The notes beneath the pieces were generated by a model. The model was not told where the DNA came from. It saw only the letters and a list, made by a program, of their open reading frames with translations, and searched no databases. Below, in pieces: positions 30,071-39,137 of a DNA stretch of 64,000 nucleotides (position 1 is the first letter of the stretch; every line of letters begins with the position of its first letter). Origin of the DNA: Aquibium microcysteis. GTDB taxonomy: Bacteria; Pseudomonadota; Alphaproteobacteria; Rhizobiales; Rhizobiaceae. The stretch covers positions 1,663,001 through 1,727,000 of the forward strand of contig NZ_CP061080.1 of assembly GCF_014495845.1 (NCBI RefSeq), read 5' to 3'. The translations under genes and the position numbers were made by a program.

Positions 30071-30670
30071 TCACTTCGCCTTCTCGTCCCCCGGCAGCAC
30101 GTAGTCCGTGCCTTCCCAGGGGCTGAGGAAGTCGAAGTTGCGAAATTCCTGCTTCAGTTCCACCGGCTCGTAGACGACGCGCTTGACCTCGTCGTCGTAG
30201 CGCAGTTCCACGAAGCCGGTCACCGGGAAATCCTTGCGCAGCGGATGCCCCTCGAAACCGTAATCGGTAAGGATGCGGCGCAGCTCCGGATGGCCGGTGA
30301 ACAGGATGCCGTAGAGATCGTAGGCCTCGCGCTCGAACCAGTCGGCGCCCGGGAACACCGCCGTCGCCGACGGCACCGGCGTGTCCTCGTCGGTCGAAAC
30401 CTTGACGCGGATGCGCATGTTCTGGCGCGGCGACAGGAGGTGGTACACCACCTCGAAGCGCTTCTCGCGCATCGGATAGTCGGCGCCGCAGATGTCGATG
30501 AAGGAGATGAACTGGCACTGCACGTCCCGCTTCAGGAACGACAGCACCTCGAGGATGTCGCCCGCCGCCACGGTCAGCGTCAGCTCGCCATGCGCCACGA
30601 CGGCCGTCCCGATCCGGCCGTCGAGCCGCTCTTCGATGTAGCCGGCGAGATCTCTCAGCGCTTCGCTCAT
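30071..30670 (-). CDS. nuoC: NADH-quinone oxidoreductase subunit C
   Basis: 199-residue 30-kDa-type subunit. The signature ERE(A/S)YDLYGI is seen as [20 protein letters not shown], and the end has the segment [19 protein letters not shown]. Separate from nuoD, as in alphaproteobacteria. Its ATG overlaps the stop of the upstream coiled-coil gene by 4 bp. Confidence 0.96.
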   Translation of the reverse strand: MSEALRDLAGYIEERLDGRIGTAVVAHGELTLTVAAGDILEVLSFLKRDVQCQFISFIDICGADYPMREKRFEVVYHLLSPRQNMRIRVKVSTDEDTPVPSATAVFPGADWFEREAYDLYGILFTGHPELRRILTDYGFEGHPLRKDFPVTGFVELRYDDEVKRVVYEPVELKQEFRNFDFLSPWEGTDYVLPGDEKAK

Positions 30671-30918
30671 TTTTGCTCTTCCAGTTCTCGGAGCCTCTGT
30701 TCGATGGCTTCGATCCGTTCCTCGAATTCGCCGGCAAGGAGCTTGCTCATCAGGCTGTCGCCCGCGAGAGCCTGGCGAAACGAGACCCGCGCTTCCTCAA
30801 GTTTTCGTATCCGCTGCTCAATCCGGTCGAGCCGGCCCTCGACGCCGTCGAACCGACCGCCGATCTCCGCCCGCATCTCCTTGAGCAAGGGAATGATCAT
30901 GTCGGCCGGCTCCGCCAT
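30667..30918 (-). CDS. Small coiled-coil protein inside the nuo cluster
   Basis: 83 residues, highly charged, with heptad-like repeats ([19 protein letters not shown] and [19 protein letters not shown]). No Cys, no membrane segment, no recognised family. Its stop overlaps the nuoC start (ATGA) and it starts 4 bp after nuoB, so it is translationally linked to complex I subunits. Could be an assembly or scaffold factor; function unknown. Confidence 0.7.
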   Translation of the reverse strand: MAEPADMIIPLLKEMRAEIGGRFDGVEGRLDRIEQRIRKLEEARVSFRQALAGDSLMSKLLAGEFEERIEAIEQRLRELEEQK

Positions 30919-30922
30919 CGTC

Positions 30923-31504
30923 CTACCTCTCGATCGTGCCCGTGCGCCTGATCTTCTTCTGCAGCAGCAGGATGCCGTAGAGCAGCGCCTCGGCGGTCGG
31001 CGGGCAGCCTGGCACGTAGATGTCCACCGGCACCACCCGGTCGCAGCCGCGCACCACCGAATAGGAATAATGATAGTAGCCGCCGCCGTTGGCGCAGGAG
31101 CCCATCGAGATGACGTAGCGCGGCTCTGGCATCTGGTCGTAGACCTTGCGCAGCGCCGGCGCCATCTTGTTGGTCAGCGTGCCGGCGACGATCATCACGT
31201 CGGACTGGCGCGGCGAGGCGCGCGGCGCGATGCCGAAGCGCTCGGCGTCGTAGCGCGGCATCGAGATGTGCATCATCTCCACCGCGCAGCAGGCCAGCCC
31301 GAAGGTCATCCACATCAGCGAGCCGGTGCGCGCCCAGGTGATCAACGCCTCCGACGACGTGACGAGAAAACCCTTGTCGGCCAGTTCCGAATTGATCTCG
31401 CCATAGAAGCGGTCATCCGCCCCGATCGGCTTGCCGGTCGCGGGATCGATGATCCCCTTCGGCTTCGGCGCGATCAGGGTCTGCGAACCATCGTTCAGTC
31501 CCAT
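30923..31504 (-). CDS. nuoB: NADH-quinone oxidoreductase subunit B
   Basis: 193-residue PSST-type subunit with the N2 iron-sulfur cluster. Ligands: [11 protein letters not shown] (two Cys), [11 protein letters not shown] and [17 protein letters not shown] chosen so the protein starts MGLNDG; it overlaps the end of nuoA by 10 bp, giving coupled translation. Confidence 0.97.
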   Translation of the reverse strand: MGLNDGSQTLIAPKPKGIIDPATGKPIGADDRFYGEINSELADKGFLVTSSEALITWARTGSLMWMTFGLACCAVEMMHISMPRYDAERFGIAPRASPRQSDVMIVAGTLTNKMAPALRKVYDQMPEPRYVISMGSCANGGGYYHYSYSVVRGCDRVVPVDIYVPGCPPTAEALLYGILLLQKKIRRTGTIER

Positions 31505-31860
31505 TCCAGCGCTCCCTTCTTCCACTCATATATGAAGCCGATCGTCAGGACGCCAAGGAAGACCATCATCGACCAGAAGCCCAGCATGCCGATCTCGCCG
31601 AACGACACCGCCCAGGGGAACAGGAACGCCACTTCCAGGTCGAAGATGATGAACAGGATCGAGACCAGGTAGAAGCGGATGTCGAACTTCATGCGCGCGT
31701 CGTCGAAGGCGTTGAAGCCGCACTCGTAGGCCGACAGCTTTTCCGGATCCGGGTTCTTGTAGGCGATCAGGAAGGGTGCCGCGATCAGCGCGATACCGAC
31801 AACCAGCGCCACGCCGATGAAGATCACGATGGGTAGATACGAAACGAGGAGTTCGTCCAT
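31495..31860 (-). CDS. nuoA: NADH-quinone oxidoreductase subunit A
   Basis: 121-residue membrane subunit with three helices. The loop [20 protein letters not shown] with the conserved Cys and the KGALEW end are typical. First gene of the nuo cluster. Confidence 0.97.
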   Translation of the reverse strand: MDELLVSYLPIVIFIGVALVVGIALIAAPFLIAYKNPDPEKLSAYECGFNAFDDARMKFDIRFYLVSILFIIFDLEVAFLFPWAVSFGEIGMLGFWSMMVFLGVLTIGFIYEWKKGALEWD

Positions 31861-32450
31861 GCCTGAGCCTTCCGTGACGTGCCGCCCGATCCGCGCCCGG
31901 TGCGCCCCGGACCGGGACCGAAGCGTCAGGGCGGGGAATGCGTGCGGCCTGCCCGTGTTGCAATGCGGCGAGGGTTAGCGCAGCCCACCGGTCTGTGCAA
32001 GCCAAAGCTTGGGGAATTGCCACCCTCGGCCCAGCCCGCGTGCCGGCAGGCCCACGCATGCTCCGGCACCCGAACGGACGCACAGGATTCCCGCCGCCAG
32101 GACCGCGCCATCGTGGATCCCGCGCCGGGGTGGGCGGACGATCGCCGAATGCCACCGTCGTTCCCCGGCCTGCCGCGCTCGGAGTGGCACGCGGTTGCGT
32201 CGGGGGACCGGCCGATCGTTCTCGCCGGACTGCCGCCACGCGGGTTTCGGCGATCGGCCGGGGGCCGGCGCGGTCACGTCAGGATTCATCCACAAGGCGC
32301 TCACAGGGCCCGCGGACGACACAGCCGCCCCGCTGCAGCCGGCACCGCTCGATCACCGCCTCGTTCCCGCCCCGGGCGGATATGCTGCGTCGACCGGCCG
32401 CCCATGATGGCGATGCGTCGGCCAGCCGCTGCCGCCGCCCTCGACCTCGC
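31861..32450. other. 590-bp spacer between ssb and nuoA
   Basis: Very GC-rich; every reading frame looks non-coding or shadow-like. It must hold the nuo promoter and probably the ssb terminator; neither could be assigned from sequence. A TCATCCACA near 32286 resembles a DnaA box with a mismatch. Confidence 0.45.
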
Positions 32451-32969
32451 TCAGAACGGAATCTCGTCGTCGAGATCGCGCGAGAAGCCGCCTCCGCCGC
32501 CACGGCTGCCGCGATCCCGGTCGCCGCGATCGTCCATCGGACCCGACGAGCCGAAATCGGAACCGCCGCGGCCGGAGGATTGGCCGCCCGAATAGCCGAT
32601 CGAGGAGCCCTCGCGGTCGCCGCGGCCGTCCAGCATCTGCAGTTCGCCGCGGAAGCGCTGCAGGACGATCTCGGTCGAATAGCGCTCGACGCCGTCCTTC
32701 TCCCACTTCCGGGTCTGCAACTGGCCCTCGATATAGACCTTCATGCCCTTCTTCAGGTACTGCTCGGCGACCTTGGCGAGCTGTTCGTTGAAGATCACCA
32801 CCTGGTGCCACTCGGTCTTCTCGCGCCGTTCGCCCGACTGCTTGTCGCGCCAGGTCTCGGAGGTCGCGATGCGCATGTTGACGACCGGCTCGCCCGAGCC
32901 GAGACGACGGATCTCGGGATCGGCCCCCAGGTTTCCGATCAGAATGACCTTGTTCACGCTGCCTGCCAT
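32451..32969 (-). CDS. ssb: Single-stranded DNA-binding protein
   Basis: 172-residue SSB. N-terminal OB fold ([20 protein letters not shown], then [21 protein letters not shown]), a Gly/Arg/Ser-rich linker, and the acidic tip DDEIPF that binds partner proteins. An SOS box lies about 125 bp upstream. In many bacteria ssb is divergent from uvrA; here uvrA is 11 kb away in the matching orientation. Confidence 0.96.
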   Translation of the reverse strand: MAGSVNKVILIGNLGADPEIRRLGSGEPVVNMRIATSETWRDKQSGERREKTEWHQVVIFNEQLAKVAEQYLKKGMKVYIEGQLQTRKWEKDGVERYSTEIVLQRFRGELQMLDGRGDREGSSIGYSGGQSSGRGGSDFGSSGPMDDRGDRDRGSRGGGGGFSRDLDDEIPF

Positions 32970-33093
32970 CTCGAAATCTCCACGCTTCCCGACAAATCCT
33001 CCGCCGAAGCGAAGCCTGCGCCCCCTATACAGCAAACCCCGCGCGCCCGCAGGACCACGGACGACGAATGCAGACCCTGTCCACATCAAGTTC

Positions 33094-33108
33094 GTTCCCG
33101 GAATGTTC
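33094..33108. promoter_or_regulatory. LexA/SOS box upstream of ssb (GTTC-N7-GTTC)
   Basis: GTTC-CCGGAAT-GTTC is a perfect match to the alphaproteobacterial SOS box, 125 bp upstream of the ssb start. It suggests DNA-damage induction of ssb. Confidence 0.75.
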
Positions 33109-33214
33109 TACACCGAAGCACCGGCCGACGCAAGATGTGCCGCCGAATCGGGCGGAACCGCCAGCGGGCTCGCCGCGCAGGCCACTTGAACGGCGCCCGG
33201 CACGCGCCGACGGC

Positions 33215-34363
33215 TCAGTCCGAGGAAGAGTCGCCGGACCGCGCGATGCCGATCAAATGCGCGACGGCGGCCGGATTGGCCTCCAGATGCTGCTCCAGCG
33301 TCTGGCTCGTCGTCTCGGTCCCGCCGAGCAGATCCGCGGCCGCGCCCCGCAAGAGGCTTTCTGCCCGCACTGCCCGGCCGGCGGAATTGACCGTCAGCGT
33401 CAGCGTTCCGGCCTTCAGCTCCAGCCGCCCGGCCACCTCCCGGCCGTCGCCGGCATAGGCGGCGTAGACCATCTGCTCCGTCTGGGGCACGGCACCCGCC
33501 GGCAGCGTCCAGAGCCAGCGATCCGGGCCGTCCCGCATCAGCCCGTCGACGTCGTCGAGCCTCGCCCGCAGCCGCTGAATGGCAGACCGCTGGGTCAGCG
33601 GCAGGGACAGGGTATGGAAGAGGACCGGCTCGCCGTCGAGGTTGATCGCGACCGCCGTCTCGTCGTCCGCCTGCTCCGACAGAACGCTGCCCAGCCAGGC
33701 ACCGCCGAAGAAGGCCGGAGCGAACTCCCGCATGAAAGACCGATCAATGGCTTCGTCGTCGATGGCGCCGGGGGCGTCCGCGGCGCTCAGCAGCTCTTCG
33801 CGGTAGCGCTCCTTCAGCGCGGCCAGGGTGCCGATGATGAGGCCTGGCATCGGCTCGGGGAACACGAGCATGGCGCCGGTCACGCGCATTCTGCCCGAGA
33901 TCTCGACGAGGCGTGCGGCGAGGCGGTCGCCGGGGCGAAGCACGTCGGCCACGGCCGGATCCTCGATGACGATCGGCGGGCGCGCCGAAAGCAGATCGAC
34001 GAGCGTCACCGACCGGCGCGTCGCGATCCCGTCGACGGCGTAGAGGCCGACGACGGAGGCCTTGAGCGCCTCGAGATGGCGCCGTCGGGTCGTGCTCTCC
34101 TTCCATCCGCGCCGCTTGAGATAGTCGTCGACGACGGTCACCCCGTCGGTCTCGCGCGGCACCGTGGCGAAGTCCTCGAAGCACCAGGCCCAGAGCATGT
34201 CGGCCGCGTCGGCGCCGATGAGATCGTCCAGCGCATCGAAATCGAGATCGTGCTCGTCGAGAACGTCGCCGAAATGCCGGTCGAACACCTCGTCGAGCAG
34301 ATCCGTCCAGTCGTCCCGGTTCGCCCACCGTGCGAGCCCGTCGAGCCCCTGTCGCCTGCTCAT
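33215..34363 (-). CDS. Hypothetical protein, 382 aa
   Basis: Soluble protein, no signal peptide or membrane helix, no family recognised. The N-terminal 60 residues are Asp-rich (EVFDRHFGDVLDEHDLDFDA) and helical. A middle part contains ARPPIVIEDPAVADVLRPGD followed by GAMLVFPEPMPGLIIG, and the end is TLEQHLEANPAAVAHLIGIA. Starts MSRRQGLDGL. It could be an unassigned regulator or binding protein. Coding status is supported by length, GC-rich third positions and a normal stop. Confidence 0.75.
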   Translation of the reverse strand: MSRRQGLDGLARWANRDDWTDLLDEVFDRHFGDVLDEHDLDFDALDDLIGADAADMLWAWCFEDFATVPRETDGVTVVDDYLKRRGWKESTTRRRHLEALKASVVGLYAVDGIATRRSVTLVDLLSARPPIVIEDPAVADVLRPGDRLAARLVEISGRMRVTGAMLVFPEPMPGLIIGTLAALKERYREELLSAADAPGAIDDEAIDRSFMREFAPAFFGGAWLGSVLSEQADDETAVAINLDGEPVLFHTLSLPLTQRSAIQRLRARLDDVDGLMRDGPDRWLWTLPAGAVPQTEQMVYAAYAGDGREVAGRLELKAGTLTLTVNSAGRAVRAESLLRGAAADLLGGTETTSQTLEQHLEANPAAVAHLIGIARSGDSSSD

Positions 34364-34474
34364 GCCGTCCTGCCTCGTTCCGTCGATGCCGGTGGCTTCC
34401 GGCTAGGCTTTTCCGATGCCCGGCGCAAGGGTTCGGAGGGACCGTCGCGCCTGCAGCAGCCGCGCCCGCACAGG

Positions 34475-34801
34475 TCAGGCGACGAGCGCCCGCCAGAGCC
34501 CTTCGGGCGAACCCGTCACGATCAGCCCGACGGTCAGGGCCACCAGGACGAGACACTGGATCAGGACGATCACGAGCAGCTGCGTGCGGAACGGTTCCTT
34601 GCGCGTCTTGTGACGGATCGTCCCCTGTGCTGCGATGGTTCCGATGCTTCCGCCGGCGATGGCGAGGTTCAGAAGCGTTGCCTCGGAGATTCGCCGCGAC
34701 CCCGCCTCGGCCTTCGCCTTGTCGAGAACCATCGCCGCATAGGCCAGGAGGTTCACCGCCAGCGCATAGCCGGCCACCCCGATCATCATCTGCCCCGACA
34801 T
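34475..34801 (-). CDS. DUF1294 membrane protein
   Basis: 108 residues from the inner ATG (an upstream ATG adds eight residues). Three or more hydrophobic helices; the DUF1294 hallmark is LDKAKAEAGSRRISEATLL followed by GGSIGTIAAQGTIRHKTRK. Function unknown. Between the hypothetical protein and the frameshifted MFS gene, same strand. Confidence 0.82.
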   Translation of the reverse strand: MSGQMMIGVAGYALAVNLLAYAAMVLDKAKAEAGSRRISEATLLNLAIAGGSIGTIAAQGTIRHKTRKEPFRTQLLVIVLIQCLVLVALTVGLIVTGSPEGLWRALVA

Positions 34802-34966
34802 GCCGCCTCCATCCGGCGCAAGCATGATGGACGGCGGTTAAGCCAATGCGAACGGACCCCGTATTCCGGCCGCCGATCACCTTGAATGTCCGGATGAACG
34901 GCGGCCGCCATCCGCCGTGACGGAGCCGACCGCCGCCCTTCGGACGAAGCTCTCCGCCTGCGGCAG

Positions 34967-36437
34967 CTATTGCCCGGACAGGCGTTTGCGATCGCTCACC
35001 ATCCGCCGCATGGCGATCAGCCCGATCACCGCGAAGGGCAGGCACGACGCGAAGACCCACCGGGGCGACCGTCTCGGCGTCTGCGGCCGTCTCGATTCCC
35101 AGCAGACCCGAGCCGTTCGCCACGATCCCGACATAGGCCGCGCCGAGCGCGTAGCCGAGCCGCTGAACCGTGGGGATAGCTCCGGAAACGCGCCGGGCCT
35201 CGTCCGCACCGGCGAGTTGCATCGTTCGCCGGAGCACGAATGTCCACGCCATCCCGAAGCCGCCGCCCTCCAGGGCCGCGAAGACGGCGATCAGCCAGAC
35301 GGGACCATTGGGAACCGCGTGGAGAAAACCCAGGATGCTGAGGGTGACGACCGTCATCCCGAGGGCGATCATCGGCCGATCGAACCGCTCCGGCAAACCG
35401 CTGACCATGACGGCCATGACCGTCCAGCCGATGGACGAACAGGCGGCGATGTATCCGGCGGTCAGCGCGGAAACGCCGTGGATGGCCGTCACCAGGAGAG
35501 GCCCGAATGCCGTGACGGCGATGGTCGCCATGCACATCGACAGGATCATGAGCATCGCGGCGCCGGCGGGCCGCCGCGGATCGAACGGGCGGCGCGGGAG
35601 AAGCCGGGCGTCGCCGGCGTGCCCGTCCAGCCGCAGAAAGGCGATCAGACAGAACAAGCCGGCTGCGAGCGACGGAACCGTTCGCGGGATCGACACCTCG
35701 ACGCCACCGAAGGCGATCAGAACGACGCCGAGACACAGCAGCGCCAGACGCCCGACGGGGAACACGGGAGCCTTGGCCGTGGATGGTGCCATGCTCGCGC
35801 CGCGTCGCAGGACGATCCAGAGGGCCAGCGCGAACGCCTGGCAGGCGAAGAAGGCGAAGCCCCAGCGCCAGGTCGCGGCCTGCACGAAGAACCCGCCGAC
35901 GAGCGGCCCGGCGAAGGCAGAGACGCCCCAGACGGTCGAAACGGCCGCCATCGCACGTGCGGTATAGCGGCGCGGGAAGATCAACCCGACCGCGACGAAG
36001 CACATCGCCACCAGACCACCTCCGCCGACACCCTGCAGGGCGCGACCAGCCAGGAGCAGGACCATGCTCGGGCTGACGGCACTGAGGAGACAGCCGATCC
36101 CGAACAGGCAGGCGGCCGCGCCCATCGACCGGCCCAGGCCGAACCGCATGGTCAGCAAGGCGGCGGCCGCTCCCGCGACGATCGAGCCGATCTCGTAGAG
36201 CGAGACGGACCAACCCACCAGGGCGGCCCCGCCGATCTCCGCCACGATGGATGGGAGCATGGTGGCGACGATCAGGCTGTCGGCCGCGTGCAGCCAGACC
36301 GCCAGGCAGACCAGGGTCAGCGATCCGGCGTAGGGACTTGCCAGAAACTCCCTCCATGACACGAAACGCTCCGTGTCCTCGCCCGTACCGGCGCCCTCAT
36401 CTGCCACGCTGTTCTCCGCCACGTCCTTGTCCGACAA
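34967..36437 (-). pseudogene. MFS drug-efflux-type transporter, frameshifted near its C-terminus
   Basis: A 14-helix-like major facilitator starting WLHAADSLIVATMLPSIVAE and with the motif RALQGVGGGGLVAMCF, like DHA2/multidrug pumps. The frame is intact from a TTG (36437) to about residue 458, ending ...GSGLLGIETAADAETVAP; then the true C-terminus (WVFASCLPFAVIGLIAMRRM...SGQ, stop at 34967) is in another frame. One base change at about 35055-35065 (GCCCCGGTGGG on the coding strand) explains it. The promoter overlaps a SoxR box. Either a recent mutation or a sequence error; without repair the last helix is lost and a long wrong tail is added. Confidence 0.8.
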
Positions 36438-36473
36438 GTCCCGTCACGCCTCTTGACGGACAGGCTGCTAGGC

Positions 36474-36491
36474 CCTCAACATTGGTTGAGG
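36474..36491. promoter_or_regulatory. SoxR box between soxR and the MFS gene
   Basis: CCTCAAC-ATTG-GTTGAGG, an 18-bp palindrome matching the known SoxR operator pattern. For the MFS gene it lies in a 19-bp spacer between TTGACC (36495-36490) and a poor -10 TAGCAG (36470-36465), the elongated spacing expected for a MerR-family activator. Confidence 0.85.
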
Positions 36492-36506
36492 TCAAGGAGT
36501 TTCGCG

Positions 36507-36938
36507 ATGGCGAAGAAGGAATTGTCCGTCGGCGAAGTCTCGCGCCGCAGTGGTCTGCCCGTCTCCACGCTGCATTTCTACGAACGCAGGGGGCTGATCG
36601 CCTCCGAGAGGACGTCGGCCAATCATCGGGTCTATCGGCGCGAGATCCTGAGACGCGTCACCGTCATCAGGATCGCCCAGAGCGCCGGCATTCCGCTGGC
36701 CGAGATAGCCACGGCCCTCTCGCGCCTGCCGCGCGACACCGCTCCCGACACGCATGACTGGGAGCGCATCGCAGAAGACTGGCATGGCGATCTCACGCGG
36801 CGGATCGAGCTCCTCACGGCGCTGCGCGACAAGATGGCCGTATGCATCGGCTGCGGCTGCCTGAGCGTCCAGCGCTGCCCGCTGGTCAATGCAGATGATG
36901 CCTTGGCGAAAGACGGCCCCGGCGCGCGACTGCTCTAG
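36507..36938 (+). CDS. soxR: Redox-sensitive transcriptional activator SoxR
   Basis: 143-residue MerR-family regulator with a [2Fe-2S] cluster. N-terminal helix-turn-helix (LSVGEVSRRSGLPVSTLHFY), the central dimer helix, and the cluster motif CIGCGCLSVQRCPLVNADD at the end, with all four Cys in place. Divergent from the MFS pump and adjacent to the SoxR box; outside enterics SoxR often controls efflux pumps in response to redox-cycling compounds. Confidence 0.97.
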   Translation: MAKKELSVGEVSRRSGLPVSTLHFYERRGLIASERTSANHRVYRREILRRVTVIRIAQSAGIPLAEIATALSRLPRDTAPDTHDWERIAEDWHGDLTRRIELLTALRDKMAVCIGCGCLSVQRCPLVNADDALAKDGPGARLL

Positions 36939-37030
36939 GCATGCAGGCATGCCCCCCTGCCCTCGGGATCGGTGGCGGTCGGCCGGCTGTTCGGGATGAC
37001 GCGTATCACGCGCGGCACCCCTTTCACCGT

Positions 37031-37222
37031 CGTCATCCCGGGCGAAGCCGGAGCGCAGCGGAGGCGCAGAGCCGGGATCCATGCCTCGGAAGTCGTCGAA
37101 AGGCGGGACGGTGCAGACGACGCACCGGTTTCTCCATCATCCCGCCCGGCGGCAGACGTCGAGGCATGGATCGGGGATGCGTCGTTCTGTGCTGCGCTCG
37201 GCCGTGGTTCCGGGATGACGGC
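37031..37222. repeat. Palindromic repeat B, copy 3 (inverted core)
   Basis: Ends CGTCATCCCGG / CCGGGATGACG and inner pair GGGATCCATGCCTCGG / CGAGGCATGGATC. The core is the reverse complement of that in copies 1 and 2, with many differences, so this is an older, independent copy. It lies after soxR. Confidence 0.8.
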
Positions 37223-37801
37223 ACGCCTGTCACGGCCGGCCGTCCGCCATCGGCTGGAACGGTCGCGCTTTCCCTCGGCCGACCGCCGAGAGTGCCCTCG
37301 CCTCCTCCGCTCCCCCCGAAAAAAGCCCTGCCGCGTCTCGCGGTCAGGGCTCTGTCGGGTCCGGACACTTCCGGCCTGGCGGAGAATGCTCTCCGTTGTT
37401 CTTCGGGCGCAACGCGGTTCGACCGACGGCCCGACCACAGTCTCTGATTGTCAGGGTGTACGGCAGCGTCACGGACGGCGGTGGCGCCGCGCCTGCCGCG
37501 GTCCCGTCAGGAGCGGGACCCTGGGGAACAGTCCGGTGGAGTCATGCCTCCCTCCTCTGCCTGTTTCGCCGCGTCGGCAGCATCCATGCCGGTCGCCCTC
37601 TCGCGACGTTCGCTCGGGCACCGGCACATCCGTTTCGCAGCCGACGAAAGAAGTCTGCGCCCCCTCCTCCGGATGGTCAAGGCCGGATCGGCCCGCGTCA
37701 CCAAACGTGATCGTCAAACCATCTCGCGGTTCCGCGACGCGAGCCCTTGACTTTTTTTCCAACCGCCGGGATGAAATGCCGCCGGGCGCCGTATATGCGG
37801 T
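37223..37801. other. 579-bp spacer upstream of the ECF sigma gene
   Basis: No convincing gene. It contains a minus-strand intrinsic terminator (37317-37352) and, close to the sigma gene, TTGACT followed by a T-run at 37747-37760 that could be its -35 region. Confidence 0.45.
37317..37352 (-). terminator. Orphan intrinsic terminator on the minus strand
   Basis: Stem AGCCCTG.CGCG / CGCG.CAGGGCT followed, on the minus strand, by TTTTTT. No minus-strand gene is recognised upstream of it, so it may end an unannotated small RNA or leader. Confidence 0.7.
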
Positions 37802-38332
37802 ATGAACCCTCGAACGACCCGTTTCGACGTGCTTGGACAGCTCGGTGCGCTGCGACGCTACGCGCGGTCGCTCAGCCGCGATGCGAGCGAGGCGGAAGAC
37901 CTCGTGCACGACGCGCTGGTGCGGGCCTACGAGCGCCGCTCGAGCTTCCGGTCGGGCGGCAATATGCGTGCCTGGCTGCTGTCGATCCTGCACAACGCCT
38001 TCGTCGACCGCGTCCGCAGCCGCAGCGCCGAGGCTGCCCGCGCCGCCGAGAGCGTGCGCCTGGGCGAGACGGCGCTTCCCGCGCCGCAGGAGCATTCTGT
38101 GCGCCTGGCGCAGGTCCGCGATGCCTTCATGGCCCTGCCGGAAGAGCAGCGCGCCGCCCTCCACCTCGTCGCCATCGAGGGCCTGTCCTACCAGGAAGCG
38201 GCCGACGCGCTCGCCATCCCGCTCGGCACGCTGATGTCGCGCATCGGTCGCGCGCGCGCCGCCCTGCGCGCGATGGAGGACGGAGTACCCGCCCGGGGGA
38301 GCCACCTGAAGATCGTCGGAGGCCCGCAATGA
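37802..38332 (+). CDS. ECF-type RNA polymerase sigma factor
   Basis: 176 residues with sigma region 2 (LRRYARSLSRDASEAEDLVHDALVRAYE) and region 4 (ALHLVAIEGLSYQEAADALAIPLGTLMSRI). It is translationally coupled to the membrane anti-sigma gene (ATGA overlap). The group is the common alphaproteobacterial ECF/anti-sigma pair; it is not the EcfG/NepR general stress system because nepR and phyR are not adjacent. Signal unknown. Confidence 0.92.
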   Translation: MNPRTTRFDVLGQLGALRRYARSLSRDASEAEDLVHDALVRAYERRSSFRSGGNMRAWLLSILHNAFVDRVRSRSAEAARAAESVRLGETALPAPQEHSVRLAQVRDAFMALPEEQRAALHLVAIEGLSYQEAADALAIPLGTLMSRIGRARAALRAMEDGVPARGSHLKIVGGPQ

Positions 38333-39102
38333 ACGCTATCGCCGATCCCGTCACCGACACCGATCTCGACGCCTATGTCGACGACCAGCTCGACGTCGCC
38401 CGCCGGATCGAGGTCGAGTCCTATCTCGCGGCGCGACCGGAGACGGCCGCCCGCGTGATGGCCGATCTGCGAAATCGCGACGAGCTGCGCCTGGCCATGG
38501 CCGGCGCCGCGGGCGCCCCGCGCCCCGCCACCGCCGACGCCGCCCGCAGGCTCGAACGCGGCCTCGTGCGCGGCCGGGTGTTCGGGATGCTGCAGCGGGC
38601 GGCGGCCGTGACGGTCTTCGTCGCCGCCGGCTGGTTCGCCAACGACGCGCTCGGGCCGTTCCGGATCACCGAAGTCGTCGCCTCCACGCCGCCGCCGGCC
38701 TATGTCGAGGACGCCATGCGCGCCCACGGGACCTCCATGCTGCGCGCCTCCATGGCCTCGCAGCCCGAGGTGCCGGTCTACAGCGCCGAGGAGATCCGCG
38801 CCGCGACGGCGATCGTGATGCCCGCGCTGCCGTCGGACTGGGGCGTCCGCGACGTCCAGATCTATCCCTCGCGCTTCGGCCCCAGCGTGGAGATGACCCT
38901 CGACGCCGGCGATCTCGGATACGTCTCGCTCTTTGCGGTGCGCCCCGGGACCTTCGACGTCGTGCAGCCGACGCTGGCACCCGCCGGCGACGTCGCCTCG
39001 GCCTATTTCCAGATCGGCGAGGTCGCCTATGCCCTCGTCGCTTCCGCCGACGTCGAGCAGCTCGACCGCGCCGCCGGAAAGCTGTCCGCCACCCTCTACT
39101 GA
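38329..39102 (+). CDS. Membrane anti-sigma factor
   Basis: 257 residues. N-terminal cytosolic helical domain (DTDLDAYVDDQLDVARRIEVE, RPETAARVMADLRNRDELR) that would bind the sigma factor, one transmembrane helix (about residues 86-104, AAAVTVFVAAGWFAND), then a periplasmic domain ending with GDVASAYFQIGEVAYALVAS. The start overlaps the sigma stop. A stress signal in the periplasm would release the sigma factor. Confidence 0.87.
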   Translation: MNAIADPVTDTDLDAYVDDQLDVARRIEVESYLAARPETAARVMADLRNRDELRLAMAGAAGAPRPATADAARRLERGLVRGRVFGMLQRAAAVTVFVAAGWFANDALGPFRITEVVASTPPPAYVEDAMRAHGTSMLRASMASQPEVPVYSAEEIRAATAIVMPALPSDWGVRDVQIYPSRFGPSVEMTLDAGDLGYVSLFAVRPGTFDVVQPTLAPAGDVASAYFQIGEVAYALVASADVEQLDRAAGKLSATLY

Positions 39103-39137
39103 TCCGCAACCATCCGCTTCAAGCAGGAGAAACCGGG

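Noticed and set aside
33744-34966. Continuation of the MFS frame to an 897-residue protein
   Set aside because: After the frameshift the sequence becomes Arg/Gly-rich without helices and overlaps two real genes; the true C-terminus is in the other frame.
35050-35070. Programmed frameshift in the MFS gene
   Set aside because: No slippery heptamer of the usual type and no known recoding in this family; mutation or read error is simpler.
37396-37750. Small plus- and minus-strand frames upstream of the sigma gene
   Set aside because: No ribosome sites or family features; composition looks like non-coding GC-rich DNA.
37802-39102. EcfG/NepR/PhyR general stress system
   Set aside because: The anti-sigma gene encodes a membrane protein with a periplasmic domain, not NepR, and no phyR is adjacent.
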